From: Chionis minor
Taxonomy: Eukaryota; Chordata; Aves; Charadriiformes; Chionididae
Assembly (NCBI GenBank): GCA_013398295.1
Contig: VZSF01000033.1
Location: 124,001 to 188,000 of the forward strand
Reading direction: 5' to 3'
DNA length: 64,000 bases
The notes under the pieces were generated by a model. The model was not told where the DNA came from, made no database searches, and saw only the letters and a program-made list of their open reading frames with translations. Below are positions 13,401 to 37,479 of this stretch, piece by piece. How positions within the stretch are numbered: position 1 is the first letter of the stretch; every line of letters begins with the position of its first letter. A program made the position numbers and the translations under genes.

Positions 13401-16235
13401 GTTTTAAAACATCTCTAGGATTGCAGTCTAGGAAAAAGAGGCAGACTTTATTGGAATAAATAAAACCCTGCAGTCCAATTTGTCATTTGAATAAATTATA
13501 TTAATTACACAAAGTCTTGGAATTTTGTGTGTTGGGTTTTGACAGGGTTGGCCTCCAAATTGTATCCTACACTAGAGAAGTTATCACTAGATTGAAGACC
13601 CTGGGTCACATCAGGAAAGCAGCACCCCTCACAACACATTTTTGTTAATAACTTTTGTTTCTGTTGCAAAGTCAAACAAAGCAGCCTGAGAGGGGAAAGA
13701 AGGGCAATGTAAACACCCTCTGCAGCACCCACGCTATTCATTAAGCACAAACTTGATCAAGGAGACAAGAGGCTCTTACCCCGCCAGATAATTCTTCTAC
13801 CAGTGGTCAGGAATTAACACAACAGCAAACAAATGCAGGGAGTTTTCATTCATTCACAGGGCTTCTCACTCATCGCTCTCAGCTTTCAGGAATCCCATTC
13901 CTCCCTGCTTAATTATCCCCCAGCACTGAGCACTGGCTCCTCTGTGGAGGTAATCCCACTGCTGCCTGGGCATCTAACATGTCCCTCGCAATGCCTGCAT
14001 CGCTAGGGGACTGCTTTTGTATAACTAGTTCCTTCTCTTGATTTCTCTTGAATCACTTGAACAAAACAAGACAGAACACGAGCCTGCTTCCGTTCGAAGT
14101 TGCTCTTCTGTTGCAGGGAGCAGGTGGCAATTCAGGCGAGGGACAGCACCTTGCCCAGGTAGCCCTCAGAGAGCAAAGAGAGAGTCAATTAGGGAATCCT
14201 AATCGTGAAGCACCATCAGATATCCTCTGGAGTGGACCTGTTTTATGGTCCCTCATCTCTGAGGCCTTTCCTGTCTACAGACTGGAGTTTTGCAGCAGTG
14301 CAGTGAGGATGCTGAGAGCTGGCATACGCTGGGAGACTGACAGCCAGGTCTGACAGCATCCCCCCTTGCTCCTGGCTGGTGAGAGAAGAGGCCTTGTCAT
14401 GGGTTAATAAAAAATTCATGGGTCTGGGAAACATGTATTTCCCTCGCACTTCGGCACTGTGGGTCAGAGCTTGTTCTGAGTGACTGCGGTGCAAATCCCA
14501 AACAGCTCCTTTGACATTGGGGTGTGTGTCTGTGTCTGAGACTGGTATTACACCACTGTGAGAGGTGTTAGGGAATCTGACGCCTTCTACCAAAACTGTT
14601 CAGAAGCTGTTGGTTCAGGAAGAGACTGGCATTAGCAGGCTTGAGGGATTGCTATTTATACATATATTTTAAACTGCAATTGTACTCAGAAAACCCACTT
14701 TAAAAATAGCAATATGCCTTTGTATCATTCCCCTGGTTGCCTTATGAGATACCATGTGTTCCCAAGGATATGTTTGGGTTTTTTCCTCCCTAACTGCCAG
14801 CACTAGAAATTCAATCTCAGGTGTGAGAGCAAACAACATCCCTGTTTTCTCACATATCATCACCAGTAATAAAAACCTGAAGATCAAAGTGTGCCCTTGG
14901 TGACACCTCTACAACCACTTTATCTGTAAGTGGTCAGCCCTCGGTAGGAATCTTGCCAGCAGGTTCTGTCCTGGGTGCCTGAGAAAGGGCTGAAACCAGA
15001 TTTCTCTTTGTGTTGTGTCTTCCTCAACAGCCAGAGAAAAACAAGAGTAAAACAATTACGTTTAAAATGGAAGGGCTGGGGACGCGATTACATGCAGTAG
15101 ATATTACCTCACTGTTATTTGATGTAATATTGCATCAATATTATTCATCTGTTGAGAAGGTGTTGATTTTGCCTTTGCTGACGAGATGTGCACTTCAGTG
15201 CACCTCGACTGACAAATGTCAAAGTCTGATGTTGCTGTTACTGTCCCTGACAAGTCTCATCTAGGTACAGGGGGTAGAGGAAACTAACGCTAAAGCCCCT
15301 AAGCCACGGCGTTAAACCTGAGGAGTTTAAACCCAAAGGCTTTGCTGACCCAATGAGGACAAACCCATGCAGAAAACAGGCTATTGCTGACCCTGATTAT
15401 ACAGAGCATTTAAGCAGCTGACGAGCGTTTGACACATGACATGCTCGAGTTGAAGCATGTATTGAAACGGGTCCTAGGGGCAGACAGGGCTGTGCTTGCT
15501 GCGCCGGGGGCTGCGGACGGCGCTGGCGGTGCCCTGCAGCTCCAATGTGTGCTTGGAGAGACCTGCGGCTGAACGGGATGCACACGCTGCTCTGGCCACG
15601 CATCCCGGCCCTTGTCTCGCTGGCACCAAAGCTGTGCCCAGCCGCGGATGTAAATTTAATCTTGTTGGGAGCTAACTGAGCGAGGAATTTGACACACCTT
15701 TTTCCTCTCTGTAGATGGAAGCCATATGGCTCCCGACTCTCTCAATGTTCCCCGATCTGAAGATGAGTGAGCATTAACATATGTTCTCTGAAGTAATTAA
15801 AAATGTGATCATAGACATAGTCTGACACATTGAAGGTAGAATGTGTTACCAGGGCACCCACCTCCAGCAGCAGGGCAGGACCTTGGGAGGAAATTAAGGA
15901 AATAGGAATTAGAAAACTCTTTGGGGGGTGCCAGGCCCCTTCCAAGTGTGAGTTAAACTGCAGCATCTTAACTTCTTTTTTTCATATTCATGCAAGATAT
16001 GCTTGATCAGTTGCAAGGAAGACTGTTTATACTTTGTCACTATGAAGAACCTGTGCAGATTGGTTTTGCTGGAGGCAGCTACGGAAAATTGAAGTCAAGC
16101 CAGTGCTAAAGACGTAATCGCCTACTTGTGGTCCCAAATGCAGATAAAAGGGAAGCAATTTGTGTTCAGCATCAGGAAGAAGAAAGGAAACTTGTCTTGC
16201 ATAAACCACATTAACTTAAAGCTCTTTCAAGAAAG

Positions 16236-16283
16236 TTTGAATTAAAACATTTTAGGGTGTTTGAATTAAGCCATTTCATGGTG
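16236..16283. repeat. Two-copy 24-bp tandem repeat
   Basis: TTTGAATTAAAACATTTTAG plus GGTG is followed directly by TTTGAATTAAGCCATTTCAT plus GGTG. The copies differ at five positions, so the duplication is not recent. Confidence 0.7.
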
Positions 16284-17886
16284 TGGAAAGAAGCAGCTGC
16301 TGCAGCTCAATTGGGGTGAGGTAAATCCCTGAGCCAGAGGAACTTGTTTGTTTGTGAGCCCTAAGAAATTCTGATTGCTGACCTAGCCTTGAATTGGAGG
16401 GATGTTTGAGAATTTTCCTGGGAAGTACCTGAGGACTGGATAGCCCTGGAGATAGAGGAGCAATCCCTAAGACTGAAGAAGGAGGATTCATTCTTCTCTT
16501 ATGAGAGCTGTATTCCACAGACTCCGTCTACCAGCACTACAAAAAAAGATACAGTATTTCCTTAGGGAAGTTCGAGTATCCCATCCTGGAAAGCTCTGTG
16601 AAAAAGGAATAAGATGGCTGTTTCCCATCTCTTCTGAGAGAAAGAAGTGACTGGGTGTGAAAGCACTCACAGAGGGAGAGCTTTTCAAAGTGAGAAACCT
16701 TCAGAGGTGCTCCAAAATGAAAAACTGTGAGAGCTCCCACCAGCACAACCTGTTCCAGTGAACTGGTGTTAACTTTCTTGTTGTGTGCTTTCCTCTTCGG
16801 TCCAGTGCTTATCTTCACCTCTGCTGCGGGTGTGTTGTGCTCTGGGATTAGAAATAGGTGTGCTCTGCCCCTTGCCCATTGCACAGCCGTGCCTCCGTGC
16901 GCTGCTGCACCCCACTTGCCTGTATTCTGCTCTCTGCTCCAAGCCTGGAGCCCCACCACTGACCTGTCAGGCTGTGCCTGACACATCCTCTCTGTTTTGA
17001 AGAAGTCTTCCAAAATTAAAAGCAGACTCAAGGCTGGCCTTGAGGTTTTGCATTGTTTTCTGTTTCTTTTTCCCTTCTGTCCTGTGAGACAGGGTTCCAT
17101 GGCGTGCTACCGCTTTGCCCTGCCCTTGGCACAGAAAGGTGAATCTCGCTGAAAACCCATTGCTGGGAAAGGCTGGCTGGGCTGGGGTGAACCCTCCGGC
17201 CATGGGATGCAGCACAATCTCTCACTGCTACAAAAGGAGGAAGGATTTGACATTTTATCCCGTGGACATGAGTGATATGGCAGCTCTCAGAGCCAGGAAT
17301 AGCAGTGGAGCCAGAAAGGGTAACCCAGGCCACCAGGCAGTGCCCAGGGAAGGCATCTCGCCTGCTTCTGAAGAGCAATAAAAGCTAATCCCTACCATTT
17401 GTGAGAGCCCTGGCCAGCTCGTCCAGGCATGCTTGTTCCCTTCATCCAGAAATATTTATTTCAAAATTGCATTGTGTCTGACTCCTCAGTGGTACAGTGA
17501 TGTGTCCCACCCGTTCGGCCCAGACAGGAGTAAAACCAGCCCCTTCCACTGAATTTTTTGTCTTCTGGTTTTTGAGAGCAAGTTGCCAGCAGGGTTGAAG
17601 CCTTGAGATCTTGACGTTCTGGTAGGCAATAAAAAACACTGTAAAAAGAAAAAAAATACATCTTTTATACCAGAGAATAAATTTTAGGAAACGAAGCTAT
17701 GAAAGGCTAATCTGAACACCACTGAAGTTGTTTGGAAAACTGATGTTATAAAGAATTTCACCTCAGGGAATACCGTAGTGATAAGTATACAGGGAATTTT
17801 CAAGGTTTCAGGATGAAAATTTCCAGTTGATGTTCATGAACATTACCAAACAGATATCCTTTAAGTGATTAAAGGCTCTTCTTGCT

Positions 17887-17905
17887 TAAAAAAAAAAAAA
17901 AAAAA
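17887..17905. repeat. Poly(A) tract
   Basis: An uninterrupted run of A, with no retrocopy recognised beside it. Confidence 0.8.
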
Positions 17906-18360
17906 GGAGGAAACTCCTAAAGCTAGATTAACATCAGTAAAAAAAACCAAACCCAAAGTCCAAACATATCCATTTGAATTCAATGTTTGGTCTGATGGTC
18001 TCTGCTACTTTAAGTTATTTTCTGTATATTTTAGAGAGCAGAGGGTTTTTTAAAATGGATTTTCTAGGGAATTTCTCATCATAGGTCAAAACCCATACTG
18101 AATAAAAGGCAAATTTTATATAAATCATTTATTGCAAATACTTTGCTTAGGGAATGATGAACCAGAATAATCGAACAGATTTAGATCTTCTGCCCCTCTA
18201 GGTCATGATATATTACTGTCTGCAAATCCTTTCCCATTCTGCACCCATTCACATCTCCATAAAATATCTTGAAAAGAAAGTGAGTAATAGCCCAAGTCTT
18301 GATGTCCAGGCACTGTCAAATGGATGGAGAAAAAAATGCGACAAATGTACATGTAAACTC

Positions 18361-18540
18361 CACACTGCTATGTAATAGTAGGGCATAATTTGCATAAATA
18401 TTGTTTGCAAAGAGCAATTAGCACTTCATTTACATTCAGTGAAGTAGCAATTTGCACATTTTCAGGAAACAATTTCTTTACCCATATGTGCAAATTTTGT
18501 GCACTGCAATTGACACGCTAATAAAAAGATGTTAATAGAC
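18361..18540. promoter_or_regulatory. AT-rich block dense in octamer-like motifs (candidate conserved element)
   Basis: TAATTTGCATAAATATT, GTTTGCAAAGAG, TCATTTACATTC, AGCAATTTGCACATT and TATGTGCAAATTTTG occur within 180 bp, all variants of ATTTGCAT-like POU sites. Conservation cannot be judged from one sequence. Confidence 0.25.
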
Positions 18541-18569
18541 CATTTTTTTTTACTTTATATCACAGTGTA

Positions 18570-18604
18570 CTGAAATATTGATTCACTCTCCTGAAATATT
18601 GATT
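18570..18604. repeat. Two-copy 21-bp-period repeat
   Basis: CTGAAATATTGATT occurs at 18570 and again at 18591. Confidence 0.7.
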
Positions 18605-21600
18605 TGGTGGGCTATTTGTAAAACCAGAAAAATACAGATCTGAATTTTTAAAACTTGCTTTTTAAAAAAAATATTGGAATTAATTTCAGATGTCTGCAGT
18701 CTTCATGTTCTTTAAGTGGTATTTTAATGGGTATTTTTGTCAGAGGAATATAATAAACATTATTAAAAAACATTAGCAAATTTAGTCGCCTAATCTGCAA
18801 TAACAATGAGTATATTTGCATATCACAGTATAAAAATAATATAGTCCATTTTCTAGTGTCAATATAGCACTCAATTCTCCATTAAATGTTAATAAAAATA
18901 TTTCACATTTATATAGCATTTTTTCAGAATGCAGAAACTTCCTAATTAAGCGACAAATTTTATTCTTATTGGGGGTGCAGAACACTTTGTTAAACAACAA
19001 GAATTTACACGGGAGTTGGTCAGGAAAAGAATATCCCCATGAGTTCGGCCAGCTATTGTCAAAGAACATTTCTGGCCTTTGCAGCAGGAGAGATTGATGT
19101 CAAGTGAATTTTTTAGACCTCCTTCAGCACTGTCACCAATGGTTGTTCTGTTTGCTGTGTTTCCTTCACTATTTTGTTGTTTCGACCATGACATGCGCAT
19201 TTAGGGAGAGGTAGGGACTGGACATCCCGCAGAAGCTGGGTTGCACTGTGGTTGGCAGCCACTGAAGGAGTGGAGAGAAATCTTTCAGACAAGATCATTG
19301 ATTTTTGGAGCGTTGCATTTTCCCATTTTTAATCGGCTTTTCCTAGGAGGGGTTATTTTTGTAGATTGTTCTGTTGCCTGTTCTGAAGAGGGGTAGGCAT
19401 TAGGATGTAGCAGCAGCAAGGAATGCAGGCAGACGGGAATTCCCCTGCCAAACAGGATGGACACAGCCTGCCTCTGATCCGCAAGCCATGTGACAACATG
19501 GCCTGGCTAGCAGGTCCTGCAGTTCTTAGCAGGAAACTCTCAAATGAACTTATTAGCTTGAGTTTGTCCTAGTTATGGCAATCTCAGAGTACAGACAGAG
19601 CCGAATGGGTCTGTTCGTTGCCGTCTGTGTCGAGACAGTGTTAGTGGGGTGCTCAAACATCACAAGGCGTCTCTGAAAATCTTGCTCCTACTGTGCATTT
19701 TAGTAAAAGGCATTATTTGTCAATTGTTGATCAATCACAAGGAAAATGAATACCAAATATGACAAGAAACAGCAAAAACCCCACCGAACCCGCTTTTTAC
19801 ATGCTTGTTAAAGTAATTGTTACAATAATGAGCTTGTATTCCTTGTCTTTTCATCTCTGCCACAAGATAAGGTATCACTATGGTTGCACCCAGGAGTGTG
19901 ACATTCAGATCTATTTTGATGTCTCATTATTGCTGTTGTTGTCTTTTTACTTTGCAAATCACAGATCTATATTTCATCTCCTATGTCAACTATTCAAAGC
20001 TCTGCTTTGATCAATGTAAAATGCATGTGTCTCTGACACAAGGTGGGACCTCTGTTTGAACCTACAAAGTAGGTAATTTTGAGCTCACATGTGAATCTCT
20101 GATTTGCTAATCATTATTTTACTCTATTTTTATTTACCCTTTTTTATTCCATTTTTTTTGATCGCATCCTACAGAACCTTTGAGGCCCTTGGCAATAATG
20201 CTGCATAATAGAGCTGCCTCTCCGCTCCGCAGTAACTTCTGGGGACCTCAGGATTCACCCAAGCAGTGGGTGTTATCCTCCCTGTACGGACCTTTAAATA
20301 CAAAGTCCACCACATCTTTTTATAATTCATCCATGTACATTACAAACAAATAACACCCTAATGAGAAGGGGAATAAATAGCTTAACCATTAATGTTTCTA
20401 AAGCCTCCGAGGGACTACATTTTGCAAACACTGCGTAACATTACAAGAGAGGCTAACGACATGAGACCAATAATGACATAAAACATTTGTGAGTCCTCTG
20501 ACCTTCAGAAAGCCCATGGGTTTATTGTTTTCAAAACCAAATGTCTATCCAATTATCTGTTGATTACCAATAGCTAAATCCAGCGACAGCAACTGATGCA
20601 TACCGGACATCCATGCTCAGGATAAGCTGGGGCCAGCCAGCATGTGTTAGCTGGTAGGTACTTTTGGCTTAGACTGAAATATGGAAATGGAGCTCTGCAA
20701 AACCACCTGGTTTTATGTGGTTTCATGTGCTGAGTTGAAAACTGCAGGAAGCCAGGAATATGACGACGTGGGGCTCTTTTTTTATTTATTTTTTTATTTA
20801 TTTCCACTTCTGTCTCAGTAGCCTCGAGAGATGATGTACTGGGTCAGACCTCCTGCTGGCTGTAATTAGGTTAGTACCAGTGCCTTCAGCTGAGGAGCTG
20901 AGCTGAGGAACATTTGTCTCTATCTCGCATATGAGCAATGTGACTAATGAGGCCACAATACACTTCGGAGCTATTTGAGGGCTATAGTCATCACATTTCC
21001 CTCTACGTCTTTGTGTCTTGTGCTCTATTGGGGCTGGCTCTCAGCTTTCACAGCTACCTGCCCAAGGTGTATTTTGGTGGTGGGACTTTATTCAAGTTGA
21101 CAATCTTTAGGATGCTGAGTGCGGGCTGTGACGTGAATGTGTGGTGGGGAAGCCACCGGACCCTTGTACTTTACCCTTAATCTGTGGCTCCAGAGGCAGT
21201 TTAAGTTCACGTTCCCCCATTACAGCTGCATTGTCCCATCCACAGGCAGTAGCAAAGTCCGGTCTCACTGTTTTGTGTTCTTTTTCCCTTGCTGCCTCAT
21301 CAGCAGTAAACAGTCATTGTGAAGTTCCTCCTGTCTCCACAAATTAAGGATGTGCCTCTCTGTCCTGATTTATTCACTTTTGAGACAGTTTAATTTTGCA
21401 AACTGGCTCTGTCCTCAGTCTTTGCATTTATTTTTGGCAGGAGCAGTTGCCTGTGGCACGAGCAGTGAAGACTAGTTCAGTGGTAATAGTTGTCAGGGAA
21501 AATGAAGAGGCTATTTCTCACATCAGGCTTTCACCCTGCATGACAAATGCTAGTTTGAGCAGATTAAAAATCAATGCATGGTACAATATGTCACACATAA

Positions 21601-23250
21601 AGCAACTACATGCTATTAATTGGCATGCTACCCATTAGCTGCTCTTAGTATATATGTCTATGTGAGTGGAACAGAAAATGGCGAAGACAGGTGGGCCAGA
21701 ACCTCCTTTGGTGTAAAGTAGTGCAGCAGCATTGGAACTAATTGAGATATGCTGATTTGTAGCAGCACCCAGTTACTTGGATAAGGGCTTGAGATGCTTT
21801 GGTTTTTTTCTAAAATGTGATTCAACTTGTATTTAATTAGAATGAACAGCAGAGATACTCTGTGATATATCTCCCCCTGCAACCTGTAACCTTTTTAATC
21901 ACAATGATAACTCATTGAAAACTATGATGTGGTTTACAGAGGGGGTTTTTTTTTTTTCTTCTTTTCAGCTTTGTGGTGGATTGTTGATTACTGACCTTAA
22001 GAATTTCCCAGGGAAATGACTGGGTCTTAAGATACAAATTAGTTACTGGCTGCACATAAAAAATGGTTTTACAAAGAAAACAAACAAAGAAAAACAGCAA
22101 AGGCTGAAGTTCTTTTTCAAAGCCATATTAGGGCTGGGAAATGTTTGAGTGACCTTCATGACAAAAACTTAAGCACGATTTTCGGAAGGCTCAGAGTGGT
22201 AGCGGCAGCATTGCAAGTGCTGGGCACACACTACACCAGGCTGTGGGCACCAGACTCACCTCTACAAAGTGGCAGTCACCAGGAAAGGTAGTTTTGTCCT
22301 GAGGATAAAACAGTTCAGAGGTCTTTCCCAAAATTGCGGCTCGATTTCTGCATGTCGTAATAATCAGCCCTGTTAAATACACCTTCCTGCAAGAGGTAGA
22401 AACAGAGAGGGGACATGGGCAACACAAGGGACAGGTTCTGTTTGGTGCCTCTCGTGCTACAGAGCAGGCAAGGACATTAGAAAGAGGCACAGGATAGCCA
22501 TTTTATCAAGGGAAATAGTGCCTCCTAATAATTGTTCAGGTAGAAAAGAGCAGTTGAAATAGAGCAGAACACTGCAAAAAGCTTTGCTGTATGCACGCAA
22601 GGGATTTGGATGCTGAGTTTGTGTAAGTACAGAAAGGACCAGCTCTGAAGCACAGAGTTTTGCACAGATCCAGAGCTGTTTCAAAGCACAAAACTTCAGT
22701 GACTGCTTGACTTCTGGATCTGGTGATATTGCAGCAGTCACAGGTTAAGCTGCAGATGTAAGATATTGATGTAATATGTAATGACCCCATTTAATCTAAA
22801 GTGGGGCGGACTTACATCTATCCTCAGGCTGGGTTTTGATTTCTCGGACTCCATGGGTTCCTAAGTCACTGATCTCTCTTCTGTCATCTTTTCCCCCTTG
22901 CTTCATTGCTTTTATTCTTTAATCAGTCTCCAACTCTCTGACACTTTTCTAACATCTTTATGGTGCCAGAAGAAAATATATATTTGCTCCCAAAGCTTGT
23001 TTATTCAATGCACTCTTCACCTCTGCAGAACCTGGGATCAGAGCCTTGCTAGAGTTTGTCCTACCCTTGTCACTACCTCTGTCCTCCTTCAAAGAAGACA
23101 GGAGAGGCAAGTGAGCAAATAATGTGCCATTTTGGGACTGTGCCCCTGCTGGCTGTTATAGCTCTCTCAGGCTGTAAGGTGCTATGTGGAGTCTGACATG
23201 CAGTAGTCACTCAGACCTTAGGGTTAATAATGCTCTGAAAAGCTCAGGCT

Positions 23251-23268
23251 TTTTTTTTTTTTTTTTTA
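23251..23268. repeat. Poly(T) tract
   Basis: A run of T in AT-rich intergenic sequence. A second similar run lies at about 25742-25759. Confidence 0.8.
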
Positions 23269-25184
23269 AATTTATATTTTAGCCACAACCTGGCCTTGTT
23301 CAGTTCAGAATATGAATATGTTTGAATTTGGTTTTTTTTTATTTTGGGTATCAAAATAGAGAGGTTATTGTATCTGGACACATTAATGACATTCAGTTGC
23401 TTCCTGACAACTGCTCCAGTAATGTCTGACAGCATGGCACCTTCTCTCCCCATAACCTCCTCACAGACAAGACAGCTTTCCTAGCAGAATGGAGATACTA
23501 AAAAAAAATGCTTCAGAAAAAAAAAAAAGCGCAAAATGTCAAGATGTTCCCAGATGAGATGTCCTGAGAGATTCATGACGCAGTAGTAGCTGTGAAGAAA
23601 TGCAGATGTGACAGGTGGCTGACAGTTAGGTACTTTGTCTATAATCCCTCTGAACTAGTGGTAGACACCTTCTTAAAGATAGTGATTACCATGAGAATCT
23701 TTTCCCAAAAAGTGGTACTTGCAGTAACTACCATAAGATGATATGAGGGATTCCTAGATCCTTTCTCTTAGTTTCAGAGGGCAAAAACCATAGGTCAAGA
23801 CTTGTGGAATAATAATAATGGATTACCATAATAATAAAACCGACCAGAGAGTCTGAATAAAATAGCCTCCAGAGCCTGGAGCTGGTTTGCTGTGTTAAAT
23901 GGTCAAGCTGCATTTGCTAAACCATTTGGTAAAATGGGCTGATGCAGCCATTTGAGCTCAAGTAAATCACTAAATCAGGGAGAAGTTGCCTTTAGGTGAC
24001 TGAAGAGCTGGCTCAAAAGCAGCCATTTGGACTGGTTTTCTCCGCCTAGGATACAGACATATTGTTCCCCGGGCATCCTTCTGCAGAGATACCACTGTGA
24101 CTCTGTGCCTCCTCTCCAGAAATATGCAGCACATTACCGGTATCAAGATGGTAGCCACCTTCTAGACATGCAGCCATTATTTTTCTTGGACCACAGAAAT
24201 GATATATCCAAGGTAAAATAGATATATAAATAAATAAAGTTGCTCACAAAAATGTTTTTGCCTGAATAATTAGTTCCTCAACAATTTTTCCCATAATAAA
24301 ACATGTCCTAATGAGCTATCAAGAGGAGAGGAAATTCATCACTTACCTCACAAATATCAACTTGAGAGCAGTGCTCATGTCAGATGGCATAACGAATGAC
24401 CTGAGAGGGAGTGTGGAGCAGTACAGCCAAAACCACAGACCCCATCAGTCATTCCACATCAGTCCAACTTATACAGTGTTGCTTGATCTACAGAGGATTA
24501 GCCAAGTGACTAGAAGGAGATATGGGGCTGAAGGGAATACAGGCAAATACGGTACATCTGATCTTGATTTATCCGGGTTGGTTTTCTGCTTGTCACTGAG
24601 GTGCAATGGCAGTTGATCCTGCAGCCTGTTTTATTTTTGTGGCTTCTTTTTTTCAGACAAATAGAATTTACAAACTTTCCATATCACCCTCCCTGACGCT
24701 GAGCAAGCCATCTTCAATTCCATCTCAGCACACAGTCCTTTTCGGATTTCTTCTCTACAGGAGATGGGGTTCGATTCCTATGCAGAAAGTCCAGGTGGGT
24801 GCCCTGGAGTAGGCAAGGCCCTCTGAGCTGTGGGCAGCAGGTCTGGGATGTTGTGTTCAAGATGCCATTGGTCATGGTGGGGTGGCAATAGGAAGACATC
24901 TGTACTGTGCTCCTTGTGCTGGCACCACCAGAGCTGGGGGAACGTGCAGCCTCCTCTCATCACACGTCTACCGCCTCTCTCTCTTGGGCAACTGCAAGCT
25001 GGCTTCCTCCACAGTGCAAAAGGGACCAAACACTGACCATACATCTGCCCCAGTGGTAACCCCCTCCTAAAGATGTTTGCAGAAGCCAAGACATGGGGGG
25101 GAAATTCTGGAGGAAGAGCTGTACCTACTTGAATAACAAAGCTAAGAGAGCAGGCTAGTAATGTCAGCTGTTACAATGAGAACC

Positions 25185-25675
25185 TGAAATGCCATAGTGG
25201 ATCAGACTGAAGGATCATCTCACTTGGAATCCTGTCTCCAATGACAGCCAGCAGCAGATGCTCAATTTAGGGAAGAATGGAGGATTCTAGCAAATGCAGA
25301 GTGATCATTTTGTGGCTCTGTCTTCCCAGCAACCTGCCATTCAGGGACTTCCTGAGTTAGTTACTTCCCCAGCTCCGTGTTTAGCAGCCCCTGATGGGCT
25401 TTTTTCCCCCTTAGTTTCTCTAATCTCTTTTTGAACTGGTATTTATTTTTGGCCTCTGTGGTGTCCTGTGATGAGTGCCACAGAATAATTATGTGCTGTG
25501 CAAAATACGTGCATCTTTTCCTCTGTTTTAAAATTTCTGCCCGATCTGTATATTTGCCCAATCTCATATCCCTGTGATATGAGAGAGAATGAATAATCAT
25601 TCATCTTGCCTTGTGCCTTTCTCCCCTACTTGCACCATTTTAAGGAAACTAAGCCTATTTAAGTCTTCTTTGTAA
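25185..25675 (-). mobile_element. Old CR1/L3-like LINE fragment (3' region)
   Basis: Read on the plus strand it begins GTGGATCAGACTGAAGGATC and CCTGTCTCCAATGACAGCC, the antisense of a CR1/L3 3' end. The minus strand keeps a frame (about 25361-25600) including FAQHIIILWHSS and KKRLEKL, which align with the CR1 ORF2 C-terminal pattern (F-Q-H..LWN.LP, FKK.L). It is 5'-truncated and heavily diverged, so it is old and inactive. Confidence 0.65.
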
Positions 25676-27407
25676 AATACCATTGAATTTATTCCACTAA
25701 GCTAGCTGTATATTTCAGACACTAAGTTCCTGTCTAGCATAATTTTTTTTTTTTTTTTAGGATTTACATGAGAGAAGAGTATGAGAAATCCAGGCAGCTT
25801 CCAAACAAGTGGTGGCTGACAGGTTTGATTCCTACCTCCGCTCACTCCAGCGTGTGGTCACTCCATCCGACCAAGTACTGCATTTCGGTGGCTGACAGCT
25901 GCTATACATGTCTGTTAACATTTGCAGATGCTTAACTGTATTTTCTGAAACTCTCTGATAAATGCTCGCTTGAGTGTGTTCATCAGCAAAGACAACTTTA
26001 TATGCTGTACAAGTGACCCTCACGTTTCACCTCTGCAATAACCCTCCAGCAGCTGAGCCCTCTGGTTGCTGGTGGTAAGATCTGAGCACCAGGCTTGCCC
26101 AAGGCAAAGTGCCCTTGGCATCTGCTGGCCCCTTCTGTGGGCTCCAGTGTAAGAAATAACTGAGCTTTTATGTTGCTGTTGACCTCCCAGGTTAACTTCA
26201 GAAAACATTATCTAGCAAATCTGATGTGTCAGGTTTCAAAGAAGAGTTTTCCAGCTCAATCCAGGTCTGATTTCCTTCCAGATAAAGGACAAAATCCTTT
26301 GGGAACACAGCACTTATTGGAAGCAAGGTTAAGAGAAATAAACTTTCCTCCTTACTGAGGTATCAGCAAAATCTTTTCTCTTAGGAGTGCACATCTATCC
26401 CCATAGGGTCAGACCAGTGCTCTATAATTCATTTTGCAAAATTGAAATGCAATTTTTGACGATCAGGGTTGGGTAAAGATCAGAAAAACAGCCTGACGTA
26501 TTGCATATGTACTGACAATTTTTTTTGTTCAAGAAGTAGTATCTGCACAAAAAACCCTTTCCCTGTATGGGTAGAGCAAGATTTCAAGAAAATATGTACT
26601 ACAAATTATTTACAATGAAGCTGAATTAATGTCTTCTCTGAGAATCTCCCCAGTGTCTGCCTCAGGACTGTATCTGTAGCCTCTTAACAACATAGAAAAA
26701 TAATTGTTTTGCTGTCCGATGGAAACAGAAGCCTGAAATCCCATGTGCAGTATATTTGGGCTCCCAGTCCCTCATCTGCTCCTCTAAACACTACACAGGA
26801 AGTAGCACGGTGCCTAAAATGAGCAGAAACAGCCCTGGGATTAAGAAATAATCCAAGACTTGCAGTTGATCTCAGACTGGATGTGGCTAGGACATCGGTT
26901 TAGAAAATTACTTTACCTGTAACTGGAGATGAACTCTGGTGTCTTGTGTTGGAAAGAGGATTCATGTTTAGATGGAAAAATGAAATGGGGATTGAGGGGA
27001 AACTATAATTTGCGGTCAGTTTAGTTTGAACTTTTGTGCCGGGGGAGAGCTGAGATTGCACAAGACAGTAGTAAAAGTGGGTGAGAACAAGTCACCCCCC
27101 TCTTTCTGATGCTTTTGCTTTCTTGCATCCTGGCCACATAGTTTTGAGCCCTAAAGCTGAGCGAATGCTCTGATGTCTTTCCAGGAGCGGTGTGGGGTAA
27201 GGGACTGGTCGCTGGCAGTGCAGAGCAGGGTGGATGCCCATCCCTGGGAATGGAGTGGGTGGTGGCTATCTCTGCCATGCACGGAATTTGCTCTGCTGGT
27301 CCATTCTTAGCTCAGCGTCCAGCTGGAGCTCAGGATTATTTTCTTTCACCCCTACTCCATCTGCCAGCCAGGGGACAATGCAGGTGATCCCAAACCTGGG
27401 CAGCTGA

Positions 27408-37479
<10,072 letters not shown>

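Noticed and set aside
16537..17100. 187-codon minus-strand open frame as a gene
   Set aside because: No recognisable domain or splice partners. Two plus-strand frames overlap it, and one frame of this length is plausible by chance in 64 kb.
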